From Jejuia sp. UBA6058 (lineage in GTDB: Bacteria; Bacteroidota; Bacteroidia; Flavobacteriales; Flavobacteriaceae): a stretch of 64,000 nucleotides of DNA. The stretch lies in the NCBI GenBank assembly GCA_002428965.1, contig DIYI01000012.1, forward strand, positions 657,948 to 721,947. Direction: 5' to 3'. Shown piece by piece: positions 7,969 to 16,701 of this stretch. The notes beneath the pieces are model-generated. The model had not been told where the DNA came from. It ran no database searches and saw only the letters and a program-made list of their open reading frames with translations. The position numbers and the translations under genes are program-made. The number at the start of each line of letters is the position of its first letter. The stretch's first letter is position 1.

Positions 7969-9323
7969 AAAATATTTGTTTTGTAACAAATTATAAGAAA
8001 ACATATTTTTTCGACGAAATTGGTAAAGAATTAAAGAATCATGGATGTCAAGTCTATTGGATTGTACTTAACCAAATGCTTTATGACTACCTTAAGCCTA
8101 CTTATGGTAAAGAATGTTTATTACTTATTAATAGAGAGAGAGGAAGCATTTTTTCTGAAAAGATAGGGGAATTTAAAATTAACGAATTAGTGTTTGTAGA
8201 CCGGGCACTTAAATATTACGGTGAATGGGGGTATGAATTTCTCAGGAACATTCAAAAACCTATATATGATTTTATTAAGGGTAATAAAATTTCTTATGTT
8301 TTCGGTGAAACAACGTATGCTCACGAGGTTTTAACGCATAGAATAATTAAAGATAAAGGAGAATTAAACTGTTCATATTTACATCCTCAAACTATACGAA
8401 TTCCCAATTATCACTTTACATTTTTAGTTGATGAATTCCAATCAGAAATTTATGATTGTGAAAAATATAGCGCCTATAACGATGGTGATATAATAAAAGT
8501 TCAAAGACCTACTGAGTCTGTTGTCAATGAACTAAGGGTCAAAAAGTCAATGAACATAATTAGTAAATTAAAAAGGGCTACTCGTCTATTTAGTCAAAAA
8601 AACATGGAAAAGGATGACCCTTCTGTTTCCCCTACAAACTTTAAAGGTAGGCTTTTTAAGGGTTTTTCTGAGGAATGGAATAGATTTACATATCCATTGG
8701 TAAAAACTTTGGATTATTCAGCACTCCAAAATAAGAAATTTGTACTTTATACACTTCATAAACAACCAGAAGCGTCAGTGGATATAGTTGGTAGATACTA
8801 TGACGATCAATTCATAAACATAAGGAATATATGGAGAATATTACCGGATGACTGGTATATAGTTGTAAAAGAACATACAAATGCAATAGGAGATCGATCT
8901 TTTTCCTTTTTTAGGAAACTTAAAAGAATAAGAAACTTAGTATTAATAAATGAAAAAATTAATTCTCATAAATTAGTTCTGGATGCCAAAGCCATATTTA
9001 GTGTTTCGGGTTCTATAGCTTACGAGGCTGCCTTATATGGAAAACCTGCATTTTTGTTTACACCCATTTTTTTTGATAAGTTGGAAAATTGCTACAGAAT
9101 TACCTATGATACATTTAGGGAGGTAGACAATATTGAGGAATTACTTACTGAATGGAGGAAATCAAACAAAGAAAAGATGTCCATTGAGCAATTTTCTAGA
9201 TATTTATTGTCTCGAAGCTCAAAAGGTTTAATAAGTGACCCCTTAACAGATAATAAATGTATGTCTAAAGAGAATATTGAAAAAGTATTTAGAGCATTTA
9301 TATTATTAATCAATGAAGATTAA
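7965..9323 (+). CDS. Putative capsule-type GT-B glycosyltransferase
   Basis: The 452-residue protein is soluble. Its C-terminal half resembles capsule polysaccharide biosynthesis proteins: VLYTLHKQPEASVDIVG, then VVKEHTNAIGDRSF, IFSVSGSIAYEAALYGKP, and a terminal helix set. The order VKEH followed by SGSIAYEA..GKP is the usual GT-B nucleotide-binding layout of capsule (KpsS/LipB-like) and CDP-glycerol-type transferases. The N-terminal half (CFVTNYKKTYFFDEIGKEL) looks like an acceptor-binding Rossmann domain. Sitting beside nonulosonate activation genes, it is one candidate for the enzyme that uses the CMP-sugar, but this is inferred. It overlaps the flippase gene by 4 bases and the next membrane protein gene by 11. 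Confidence 0.6.
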   Translation: MKNICFVTNYKKTYFFDEIGKELKNHGCQVYWIVLNQMLYDYLKPTYGKECLLLINRERGSIFSEKIGEFKINELVFVDRALKYYGEWGYEFLRNIQKPIYDFIKGNKISYVFGETTYAHEVLTHRIIKDKGELNCSYLHPQTIRIPNYHFTFLVDEFQSEIYDCEKYSAYNDGDIIKVQRPTESVVNELRVKKSMNIISKLKRATRLFSQKNMEKDDPSVSPTNFKGRLFKGFSEEWNRFTYPLVKTLDYSALQNKKFVLYTLHKQPEASVDIVGRYYDDQFINIRNIWRILPDDWYIVVKEHTNAIGDRSFSFFRKLKRIRNLVLINEKINSHKLVLDAKAIFSVSGSIAYEAALYGKPAFLFTPIFFDKLENCYRITYDTFREVDNIEELLTEWRKSNKEKMSIEQFSRYLLSRSSKGLISDPLTDNKCMSKENIEKVFRAFILLINED

Positions 9324-10509
9324 AATATTTACACTTTTAGGGATAATTTATTTTTTTTTTAATGCCACTGGTCTGCCTTTCGGTTTAACCTATATTACCT
9401 TATTATCGCCTTTTATTTTTTTAAAGGTGTTTTTCCGCTATATTAAGTTTTTCTTATTTTTCTTAATATTCCTTATAATATACTTTTTTATACACTATTC
9501 TTACGGTATTGAGAGTTATCCTGATTATTTTGTTTCTTGTGCTTTGCACGCTAGTATTGCAATACAGGCTGTTGGATTCTATCATATTTTGAAAAATAAG
9601 CCAGATTTAGTTTTTAAAACAGTTGAAAGACTTGGCCTTCTTAACATTATTGCAATGATAATAGCCCTCTTTTTCATTACCTCTACAGTTTCAAATATTT
9701 TCTGGAGAGAGTACAATTTAACTGATATACCACAATTACGATTATTAACATATGAACCTTCTTATTATAGCTTATTATTGGTGCCAATATTTTTCTACTT
9801 TTTGGATAAAAGACTTAGGGGTTCAACTACTAAAACCAATATTATTCTTACGGGCACAATAATTGCTCTACTGTTTTCAAGGTCTTTGGGGGTAGTGGCA
9901 GGAATAGTATTAAGTGTGTTCTTTTACTATTTCCGACTCGAGTTTTTGCTAAGAGTTAAATATTTCAAGGTATTTATGATAATCGGACTTGCTGGATTTT
10001 TTTTTAGTTTATTTCTTATAGTGTTTTTTCCCGAAAATGTTTTCGTGGTTCGCATTTCCAATTTTATTCAGGGTAAGGACATCTCGGGATCTGCAAGAGT
10101 TTTTGAGCCATGGATGTTAGGTTATCAGATACTTGAACAAAAGAGTTACATTTTTGGAATAGGATGGGGTCATATCAAAATATTGGGACATGAAATAATT
10201 TCAGACTATTATAACTACCCTCCAGCACTAAATAAAAGAGTAACTATACCTAATTCTTTAGCAGAAATTTTCATAATACTCGGATTTGTAGGACTAATCT
10301 TTAAGTTAGCTTTAGAAATATATTTATATAAAGTAACTAGAGTTAAGAATTCAAGATTTAGGTATCTTATATTTTTATTTATTTTCATTTACCAATTTAC
10401 GGGAAGCTACTCCTCAAGTTTAGCTGAATGTATATTATGGATTTTAGCATTTACATCAACGAATAATTTACAAGACCTAAGGAAGAACAAACAAATTAAA
10501 TTTGGTTAA
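9313..10509 (+). CDS. Wzy-like polysaccharide polymerase (membrane protein)
   Basis: The 398-residue protein is hydrophobic nearly throughout, with around ten predicted membrane segments. A central loop contains RISNFIQGKDISGSARVFEP, and later come FGIGWGH and NSLAEIFIILGFVG, the small-residue and polar loops typical of O-antigen polymerases. Sequence similarity within this class is always weak, so the call relies on topology and neighbours. It overlaps the upstream glycosyltransferase by 11 bases and abuts the next gene. Runs of ten T (9351-9360) and nine T (9997-10005) occur within the coding sequence. A WaaL-type ligase is the main alternative. Confidence 0.7.
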   Translation: MKIKIFTLLGIIYFFFNATGLPFGLTYITLLSPFIFLKVFFRYIKFFLFFLIFLIIYFFIHYSYGIESYPDYFVSCALHASIAIQAVGFYHILKNKPDLVFKTVERLGLLNIIAMIIALFFITSTVSNIFWREYNLTDIPQLRLLTYEPSYYSLLLVPIFFYFLDKRLRGSTTKTNIILTGTIIALLFSRSLGVVAGIVLSVFFYYFRLEFLLRVKYFKVFMIIGLAGFFFSLFLIVFFPENVFVVRISNFIQGKDISGSARVFEPWMLGYQILEQKSYIFGIGWGHIKILGHEIISDYYNYPPALNKRVTIPNSLAEIFIILGFVGLIFKLALEIYLYKVTRVKNSRFRYLIFLFIFIYQFTGSYSSSLAECILWILAFTSTNNLQDLRKNKQIKFG

Positions 10510-11610
10510 ATGAAAATAGGTATTGACGCAAAATGGTTTTTTAATGGCCCGCCAAGTGGGAAAGTTGTAGTAAAAAGTATAACGCATCATTTAATTAAGA
10601 ACTTTTCTAACTTACATACTTTTTATATTTTCTTATCAAAGTCTGACGAAAATTTAGAGTTTCCGTATTTATGTGAGAATGTAAAATTAGTTTATGTTAA
10701 TTCTGTTATTAATCTTATTTCTAATGCACTGATAATCCCTTACTATGCCAATAGGCTAAAAATAGATGTAATTATTTATCAGAATTTCGGGTCATTATTT
10801 AAAGCCTCAAAAAGTATTGTTTTTATTCATGATTTATTATTTTTAGATTATCCCGAGTATTATTCTTTTAAAGAAAGACTGTATTTTAAGCCAATGAAGC
10901 TTCTTTCAAGAAAAGCCAATAGCATAGTTACCATTTCTAAATCTGAAATGCAAAGGGTGCTAAAATATAAATTTGGCAGTAACAAAAACGTATTTTATGT
11001 GTATCATGGAGTGGATGAAAACTTTAGAAGTATTGAGAAGTTGGATAACAATAGAATATTGGACTGTAGAAAAAAATATAACCTACCTGATAATTACATT
11101 CTATATGTAGGGCGTTTAAATATTAGAAAAAACATACTGAACTTAATTAAGGCTCTTGTAAATGTTAAGCTTCCTTTGGTTATAGTTGGTGAAGAAGATC
11201 ATAAAACCGAGAACCTTAAAGAATTAATAGAAACACTTGATTTAGGAGATAGAGTAATTTTCACTGGGTTTGTTTCTGATGAAGATATACCATTAGTATA
11301 TGCAGCAGCAAAAGTTTTCTGTTTTCCATCATTTGCAGAAGGCTTTGGAATGCCTCCATTGGAAGCTATGGCCTGTGGTACTCCAGTAATTGTTTCCAAT
11401 ATAACAAGTTTACCAGAAGTATGTGGAGATGCAGCTATTTATATAGATCCTGATAGGCCTGAGGATATTGCAGAAAAGATTAATAGTTTATTAGCCAAAC
11501 CCCCAGAAGATATAAGTAAGATTTCTATGTATGGTCTTAGTCATGCTAGAAAATTTACCTGGGAAAAATCTGCTGAAGGTTTAATGAAAATTATCATTGA
11601 AAAATTATGA
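10510..11610 (+). CDS. Glycosyltransferase family 4 enzyme
   Basis: This 366-residue GT-B fold retaining glycosyltransferase adds a sugar to the lipid-linked repeat unit in the cytoplasm. The N-terminal MKIGIDAKWFFNGPPSGKVV is the usual opening of GT4 enzymes. The C-terminal donor site shows YVGRLNIRKNILNLI, VIFTGFVSDEDIPLVYAAA, FPSFAEGFGMPPLEAMACG (the E-x7-E signature) and TPVIVSNITSLPEV. It starts directly after the stop of the polymerase-like gene and overlaps the following acyltransferase by 4 bases. The donor and acceptor cannot be read from sequence. Confidence 0.88.
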   Translation: MKIGIDAKWFFNGPPSGKVVVKSITHHLIKNFSNLHTFYIFLSKSDENLEFPYLCENVKLVYVNSVINLISNALIIPYYANRLKIDVIIYQNFGSLFKASKSIVFIHDLLFLDYPEYYSFKERLYFKPMKLLSRKANSIVTISKSEMQRVLKYKFGSNKNVFYVYHGVDENFRSIEKLDNNRILDCRKKYNLPDNYILYVGRLNIRKNILNLIKALVNVKLPLVIVGEEDHKTENLKELIETLDLGDRVIFTGFVSDEDIPLVYAAAKVFCFPSFAEGFGMPPLEAMACGTPVIVSNITSLPEVCGDAAIYIDPDRPEDIAEKINSLLAKPPEDISKISMYGLSHARKFTWEKSAEGLMKIIIEKL

Positions 11611-12293
11611 TTGGAAGATTTATTGCTAAAATTAAAGGAGACAGCTCTTATAATATTGAAAGTTCGTATTCTACTAAAGAATGGTTAGTCATTTTAATAG
11701 AAAGGTGTCTACAAATTTTTAGAGGCATATTCGCAAAATTATTTTTTTTAAAGGCCAAGGGTATTTTTTTTAAAGGGAGCAACGTTCAAATTAGACATAA
11801 AATGTCCTTTTCAGCAGGTAAGAATTTGATTTTGGGAGATAATGTAAGAATCAATGCACTTTCAAAAAATGGAGTTCATTTAGGCCATAATGTAACTATA
11901 TCCAATAATTGTGATCTTATTTGTACTGGTGTAATTTCGCAAAGAGGTACCGGCATAAAAATAGGGAATAATACTGGTATAAATGCCTATTGTTTTTTAG
12001 GTGGACAAGGAGGAATAGATATCGGTAACCATGTAATTATTGGCCCTCAAGTAAAGATTTTTTCAGAAAACCATAATTTTTCAAATAGTGATAAAATTAT
12101 TAAAGATCAAGGTGTAACTCGTTTGGGTGTCAAGATTGAAGATGATTGTTGGATAGGAGCTGGAGCTATTATTTTAGATGGGGTACATTTAAAATCTAGG
12201 ACTGTAGTAGCGGCGGGAAGTGTTGTGTCAAAAAGTTTTGAAGCCAATTCCTTAATAGCTGGAATTCCGGCAAAATTTATTAAAAATATTTAG
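11607..12293 (+). CDS. Hexapeptide-repeat acyltransferase (WcaF/NodL-like)
   Basis: The 228-residue protein has the left-handed beta-helix made of imperfect hexapeptide repeats (for example LGDNVRINA, LGHNVTISNN, IGNNTGINA, IGNHVIIGP). It continues with the typical C-terminal section DCWIGAGAIILDGVHLKS and VVAAGSVVSKSFEANSLIAG. The histidine in SENHNFSN is the probable catalytic base. The N-terminal 60 residues are helical and basic, with one hydrophobic patch (LQIFRGIFAKLFFL). It probably O- or N-acetylates a sugar of the repeat unit using acetyl-CoA. It is translationally coupled to the GT4 gene upstream. Confidence 0.85.
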   Translation: MIGRFIAKIKGDSSYNIESSYSTKEWLVILIERCLQIFRGIFAKLFFLKAKGIFFKGSNVQIRHKMSFSAGKNLILGDNVRINALSKNGVHLGHNVTISNNCDLICTGVISQRGTGIKIGNNTGINAYCFLGGQGGIDIGNHVIIGPQVKIFSENHNFSNSDKIIKDQGVTRLGVKIEDDCWIGAGAIILDGVHLKSRTVVAAGSVVSKSFEANSLIAGIPAKFIKNI

Positions 12294-12302
12294 CTTCGAA
12301 TA

Positions 12303-14039
12303 ATGATAAAAAAAATCGGAACTATTTTGTTTTTAATGTCTTTTTTCACAACATTAGTTCTTAGCGTTTACGTTTTTACAACTTATAAGATTTATAGTGC
12401 TCCAATAGATTCAATTACATTAAGTTTTGGAAATGAAGTAACTAAAAAGGATTTACCTGTAATACATACTGCTAGCAATGGACAGTCTAAGGTTGATGTG
12501 AAAACCCAGCACAAATTGCAGAAGAAAGATAAATTTTTGTATGAGGTAAATTTACCCGAAAACCAAAAAATAAGAAGAATAAGACTCTATTTTCCCTTTG
12601 CAGAAAGAAACGTTATAATAAAAGAAATTCGCTTACACCATGGCAATCGAAGTACAGATATACCTTTAAATACAATTAAAAAGCAAGAAGGTTTTCATCT
12701 TGTAAATAATAGAAACAGATTAGAACTTCAAATTAGGGATAAATATGCATTTTTGGATGTGCCACAAAAGTACATATATACGTCTGATTTTGGAAATATC
12801 TACTACTTGTTTATTGCTTTTTTTATCGTTGTCATTTTATCTAGCGTAGTTGTTTTTTGTTTTAAAAGAACTGGTTTTGGTTACTTTACAGTTGATAATA
12901 TTACCACAAGTTTAATGGTAATAAGTGTTTTTTTACCTGCGCCAATATATAATATTAGTCTTATTTCCCTGGCGGTTTTAAATATTAGAAAAATCTCCTG
13001 GAAATCAATAAAGAGTCAGTGGACCAATATTTTCATTTTGGTTTTTTTCTTTCTATACCTATTAAATAACCTGCTTATAAGTGAGGAGGGACTAAATGAT
13101 ATGTCGGTTATAGAAAGATTTTTGCCATTTTTTATTTTAACACTTTTGCTTCCAAATTTAAGTAGGAGAAGATACCTTACTCTTTTTGTCATTTCATCTC
13201 TTGTATTGGGCTTTGTATTTGTTATTACTTCTTTTTTTGACATGTATATTCATAGTAATTCTGAACTTTTATCCTTTAATCTTTTTACAAAGTATCTACA
13301 TCCAGTATATTTTTCGTATCTTCTTTTCTTTTCAATATGCTATGTATCAATAAAATACGAAGGACTGAAAAAGCATTTTTTGCAATTTATACTGTTTGCC
13401 TTTCTTGTTTTTAGTGGATCAAAAATGGTTTTTATTCTGGCTATAATTGTTGTTATACATGATCTTTTGAGAAACAGGAAGGGTTTAATTTTAATTTTAC
13501 CAATTGTTGGAATAATAATGTTTTTTAGCCCTTTAATAAAGCGCTTTGAAGAAATCTATAGTATTGATGATTTATCTATTTTATCAGAAGAACATATTAG
13601 TAGCCCTAACGATGATAGAGTGAATGGTTTAACGCTTAGGTTGCTTTTAGCACGAGAAACACTCAAAACAATGAATTACAAGGATTATTTGTTTGGCAAA
13701 GGGGTGTCCAGATCAACAGATGAAGTTTTAAGATATAGATTAGATAAGATTGGTTTGAAAAACCATTTAAATTTTAATCCACATAATCAATATATTGATA
13801 CATTTTGGCGAGGAGGACTGATCACTTTAATTGTTTTAATTTTCATCCCTTTAAGTAGTATTATAAATGGAGTTAAGCGCAAAGATAGGCTTTCAGTTTT
13901 ATTTAGCTGTTTTATGCTTTTTGTTATGGGCTCAGAGGTAATCTTTGGAAGGGTTAATGGGATATATTTTTTTACTTTGGTCCTCTTAATACTAAATAAC
14001 ACTAAGTTAAATTTCAAAGAAAGATTTGAAATTACCTAA
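12303..14039 (+). CDS. O-antigen ligase/polymerase family protein with N-terminal periplasmic domain
   Basis: The 578-residue protein begins with one membrane helix (residues about 5-28). About 135 polar, beta-rich residues then precede the next helix (about 165-187), followed by ten or so further membrane segments. The large C-terminal loop with FNPHNQYIDTFWRGGLITL matches the Wzy_C/WaaL signature, in which H is catalytically important; LFGKGVSRSTDE precedes it. This is the second polymerase/ligase-like gene in the locus, so one of the two may ligate the finished chain to its acceptor. The extra N-terminal extracytoplasmic domain is not part of the minimal family. The gene ends the tightly packed run that began at 5255. 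Confidence 0.78.
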   Translation: MIKKIGTILFLMSFFTTLVLSVYVFTTYKIYSAPIDSITLSFGNEVTKKDLPVIHTASNGQSKVDVKTQHKLQKKDKFLYEVNLPENQKIRRIRLYFPFAERNVIIKEIRLHHGNRSTDIPLNTIKKQEGFHLVNNRNRLELQIRDKYAFLDVPQKYIYTSDFGNIYYLFIAFFIVVILSSVVVFCFKRTGFGYFTVDNITTSLMVISVFLPAPIYNISLISLAVLNIRKISWKSIKSQWTNIFILVFFFLYLLNNLLISEEGLNDMSVIERFLPFFILTLLLPNLSRRRYLTLFVISSLVLGFVFVITSFFDMYIHSNSELLSFNLFTKYLHPVYFSYLLFFSICYVSIKYEGLKKHFLQFILFAFLVFSGSKMVFILAIIVVIHDLLRNRKGLILILPIVGIIMFFSPLIKRFEEIYSIDDLSILSEEHISSPNDDRVNGLTLRLLLARETLKTMNYKDYLFGKGVSRSTDEVLRYRLDKIGLKNHLNFNPHNQYIDTFWRGGLITLIVLIFIPLSSIINGVKRKDRLSVLFSCFMLFVMGSEVIFGRVNGIYFFTLVLLILNNTKLNFKERFEIT

Positions 14040-14048
14040 TGATATAAC

Positions 14049-14073
14049 TTAAAACAGTAAAAAATTGTTTTAA
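14049..14073 (+). terminator. Possible weak terminator hairpin
   Basis: The sequence holds an 8-base inverted repeat, TTAAAACA / TGTTTTAA, with a 9-base loop just after the ligase gene. The stem is almost all A-T, so it would be weak. It lies in the only sizeable gap (138 bases) in this part of the locus, and the rest of that gap is AT-rich without a clear feature. Confidence 0.25.
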
Positions 14074-14177
14074 TTAAAAGTAGATTCATTTCAGTTGATA
14101 TTGTTAATTTTATCCCCCTTATAAATCTCTTTACAAAACAAATTTTAGTTAAAATAAATAATCAATTAAAAAGATAA

Positions 14178-15275
14178 ATGAAAGTTGCTATCATAGGTAC
14201 AAGAGGAATTCCCAATAATTATTCTGGTTTTGAACAATTTGCTGAATTTTTTTCTGTTTCTTTAGCCGAAAGGGGTGTTGATGTTTCGGTTTATAATTCG
14301 CATAACCATATTTTCCAAGAAAAGACTTTTAAAGGTGTTAAAATAATACATAAATATGACCCTGAATATATTGTTGGTACTTTCGGTCAATTTGTGTACG
14401 ATTTTAATTGTATACTAGATGCCAGAAAAAGAGCTTTTGATATAATTCTTCAATTGGGCTACACTAGCAATAGTATTTGGCATAGGTTGCTGCCAAAAGA
14501 TGCAGTTATCATTACCAATATGGATGGTTTAGAATGGAAGCGCACTAAATATTCACCTTCTGTAAGAAAGTTTTTGAAGTATGCTGAAAAATTGGCTGTA
14601 AAGTCTAGTGATTTTTTAATAGCAGATTCAAAAGGTATTCAAAACTATTTATTAAAAGAATATGGGGCAAGTTCGAAATTTATTCCTTACGGGGCTAATA
14701 TATTTCAAGATAGTAATGCCTCAGTTTTACAAAAATATAGAGTAGCTATAAATAATTATGATATGTTAATAGCAAGGTTTGAACCAGAAAATAATATAGA
14801 AGTTATTTTGGATGGTGTTGCTTTATCTAAAACCGAGAGACCGTTTTTGGTTGTTGGACGACATGACGTTAACAAGTTTGGGGCTTATTTGAAAGAAAAA
14901 TTTAAGGATGTAAAGAAGATAAGATTTTTAGGTGGAATTTTTAATTTATCAGAACTCAATAATTTAAGATATTATTCTAACCTATACTTCCATGGACATT
15001 CTGTGGGTGGTACAAATCCATCTCTGCTTGAAGCAATGGCTTCAAGTACTTTGATTATCGCACATAACAATGAATTTGCACAATCTATCTTAGAAGAAGA
15101 TGCGTTTTATTTTGAATCTAAAGAAGATGTCATGAATTATTTAGAAACATTAGATAAAGAATCTCATAAGCTTAAAGTTGAAAGCTGTTTTAATAAAATT
15201 AATCAGATATATAAATGGGAATCCATTAATGAAGATTACTTTATTTTTATTAAAAGCTGTCTTAAAAAAAAATAA
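14178..15275 (+). CDS. Glycosyltransferase with N-terminal DUF1972 domain
   Basis: The 365-residue GT-B enzyme opens with MKVAIIGTRGIPNNYSGFEQ, the hallmark of the DUF1972 acceptor domain found in rhamnosyl- and related transferases. The stretch AVIITNMDGLEWKRTKYSP follows. The C-terminal half has FLVVGRHDVNKFG, RFLGGIFNLSELNNLRYYS and HGHSVGGTNPSLLEAMAS (about residues 273-290), the donor-binding region of GT4 enzymes. It stands alone between two gaps of 138 and 67 bases. A role in adding an early sugar to the repeat unit is likely; the sugar is unknown. Confidence 0.86.
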   Translation: MKVAIIGTRGIPNNYSGFEQFAEFFSVSLAERGVDVSVYNSHNHIFQEKTFKGVKIIHKYDPEYIVGTFGQFVYDFNCILDARKRAFDIILQLGYTSNSIWHRLLPKDAVIITNMDGLEWKRTKYSPSVRKFLKYAEKLAVKSSDFLIADSKGIQNYLLKEYGASSKFIPYGANIFQDSNASVLQKYRVAINNYDMLIARFEPENNIEVILDGVALSKTERPFLVVGRHDVNKFGAYLKEKFKDVKKIRFLGGIFNLSELNNLRYYSNLYFHGHSVGGTNPSLLEAMASSTLIIAHNNEFAQSILEEDAFYFESKEDVMNYLETLDKESHKLKVESCFNKINQIYKWESINEDYFIFIKSCLKKK

Positions 15276-15342
15276 GTTTTGAGCTGTTATATCAAAATTG
15301 ATAAAATATTAAAAAGTTATATTCCTGATTAAAATAAATTTC

Positions 15343-16701
15343 TTGAAATTAAGACTTCCTAAAACTGAAAGAAATTCTGATTACATAAAACCATTATCTT
15401 ATGTAATGGATTTAGTGGTTGTTAATGGTTTAGCATTTTTATTTCAGACCTTAATTACGAATACTATATTATTCGGTATATATATATCTTGTGCATGGAT
15501 AATAATTTCACTAAAAAGTAACTTCTACAGTGTACAACGATATACTAGTATTGTGCAAGTTTTAAGACTTATTGTAGTTCAATTTTTGCTTTTTTTGTTG
15601 GCTTTATATGCATTTATTGGCTTTTTTAAACAGCCTAATATTAGTCGAGTAGGACTAGGCAACTATCTTTTAGGAGTACTTTCTATTGTGTCTATAATCA
15701 AACTATTATTGTTTATTCTTTTAAACAAATACCGATCTACACAATTAGGTAATTACAGAAATGTTGTAGTACTTGGAGATACGGATAAAATAAGGCAATT
15801 AATTTATGTTTTTAATAAGAAACTCGATTTTGGTTTCAAGTTCAAAAGACAATTTGTTTTGAAAGGCGACGAATTTTCTTTAAAGAGATGCTTTAATTTT
15901 ATTATTGAGAATGAAATTGATGAAATATACGCTTCTGTAGCTGATCTATCAAACAAACAAATAAACAAAATAATTGATTTTGCCGATAATAACTTAATAG
16001 AATTGAAATTTATTCCTGACAACAAGGATATTTATTCAAAAAAATTGAAATATGAATATTATGATTATATTCCGATTCTATCTTTAAGAAATATTCCAAT
16101 TGAGGAACCAATTAATAAATTTGCCAAGAGGCTTTTAGATATTTTAATATCTACCGGTGTTATATTTTTTATTCTTTCTTGGCTTGTGCCGATACTTGGT
16201 TTACTTATTGTTCTTGAGAGTAAAGGGCCAATTTTTTTTAGACAAGATAGGCCAGGAATAAAGGAAAGAGGCTTTGGTTGTTATAAGTTTAGATCTATGG
16301 CTATTAATAGCTCAACAGAAAACTCTGCTACAAGGAATGATCCAAGAATAACTAGGATCGGAAAATTTATAAGACGAACTAGTATTGACGAACTTCCCCA
16401 GTTTTTTAATGTTTTGTTTGGTCAGATGTCAGTTGTTGGTCCACGTCCTCATCTTTGGCGTCAAAACGAAATATATGGTTCCACAGTTTCAAAATATATG
16501 GTAAGATACTTTGTAAAACCAGGGATAACAGGTTTAGCTCAAATAAAGGGTTATAGAGGTGAAATAGAGACCAAAGAGGATATTATCAACAGAACAAAGT
16601 ACGATGTGTTTTATATTGAAAACTGGTCGATTTTAATGGATTTTAATATTGTAATTCAAACAATATTAAATATTGTAAAAGGTGAAGACAAGGCATATTG
16701 A
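15343..16701 (+). CDS. Polyprenyl-phosphate sugar-1-phosphate transferase (WbaP/WcaJ-type), copy 1
   Basis: The 452-residue initiating enzyme transfers a sugar-1-phosphate from a nucleotide sugar to undecaprenyl phosphate. Four N-terminal membrane segments and a CoA-binding-like domain (NVVVLGDTDKIRQL) come first. The C-terminal bacterial sugar-transferase domain has one membrane-inserted helix. Catalytic signatures are FFRQDRPGIKERGFGCYKF, RITRIGKFIRRTSIDELPQ (DE pair), MSVVGPRPH and KPGITGLAQIKGYRGEIE. The start is TTG, comparable in position to the start of the paralogue at 18956. It overlaps the next gene by 4 bases. Confidence 0.92.
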   Translation: MKLRLPKTERNSDYIKPLSYVMDLVVVNGLAFLFQTLITNTILFGIYISCAWIIISLKSNFYSVQRYTSIVQVLRLIVVQFLLFLLALYAFIGFFKQPNISRVGLGNYLLGVLSIVSIIKLLLFILLNKYRSTQLGNYRNVVVLGDTDKIRQLIYVFNKKLDFGFKFKRQFVLKGDEFSLKRCFNFIIENEIDEIYASVADLSNKQINKIIDFADNNLIELKFIPDNKDIYSKKLKYEYYDYIPILSLRNIPIEEPINKFAKRLLDILISTGVIFFILSWLVPILGLLIVLESKGPIFFRQDRPGIKERGFGCYKFRSMAINSSTENSATRNDPRITRIGKFIRRTSIDELPQFFNVLFGQMSVVGPRPHLWRQNEIYGSTVSKYMVRYFVKPGITGLAQIKGYRGEIETKEDIINRTKYDVFYIENWSILMDFNIVIQTILNIVKGEDKAY

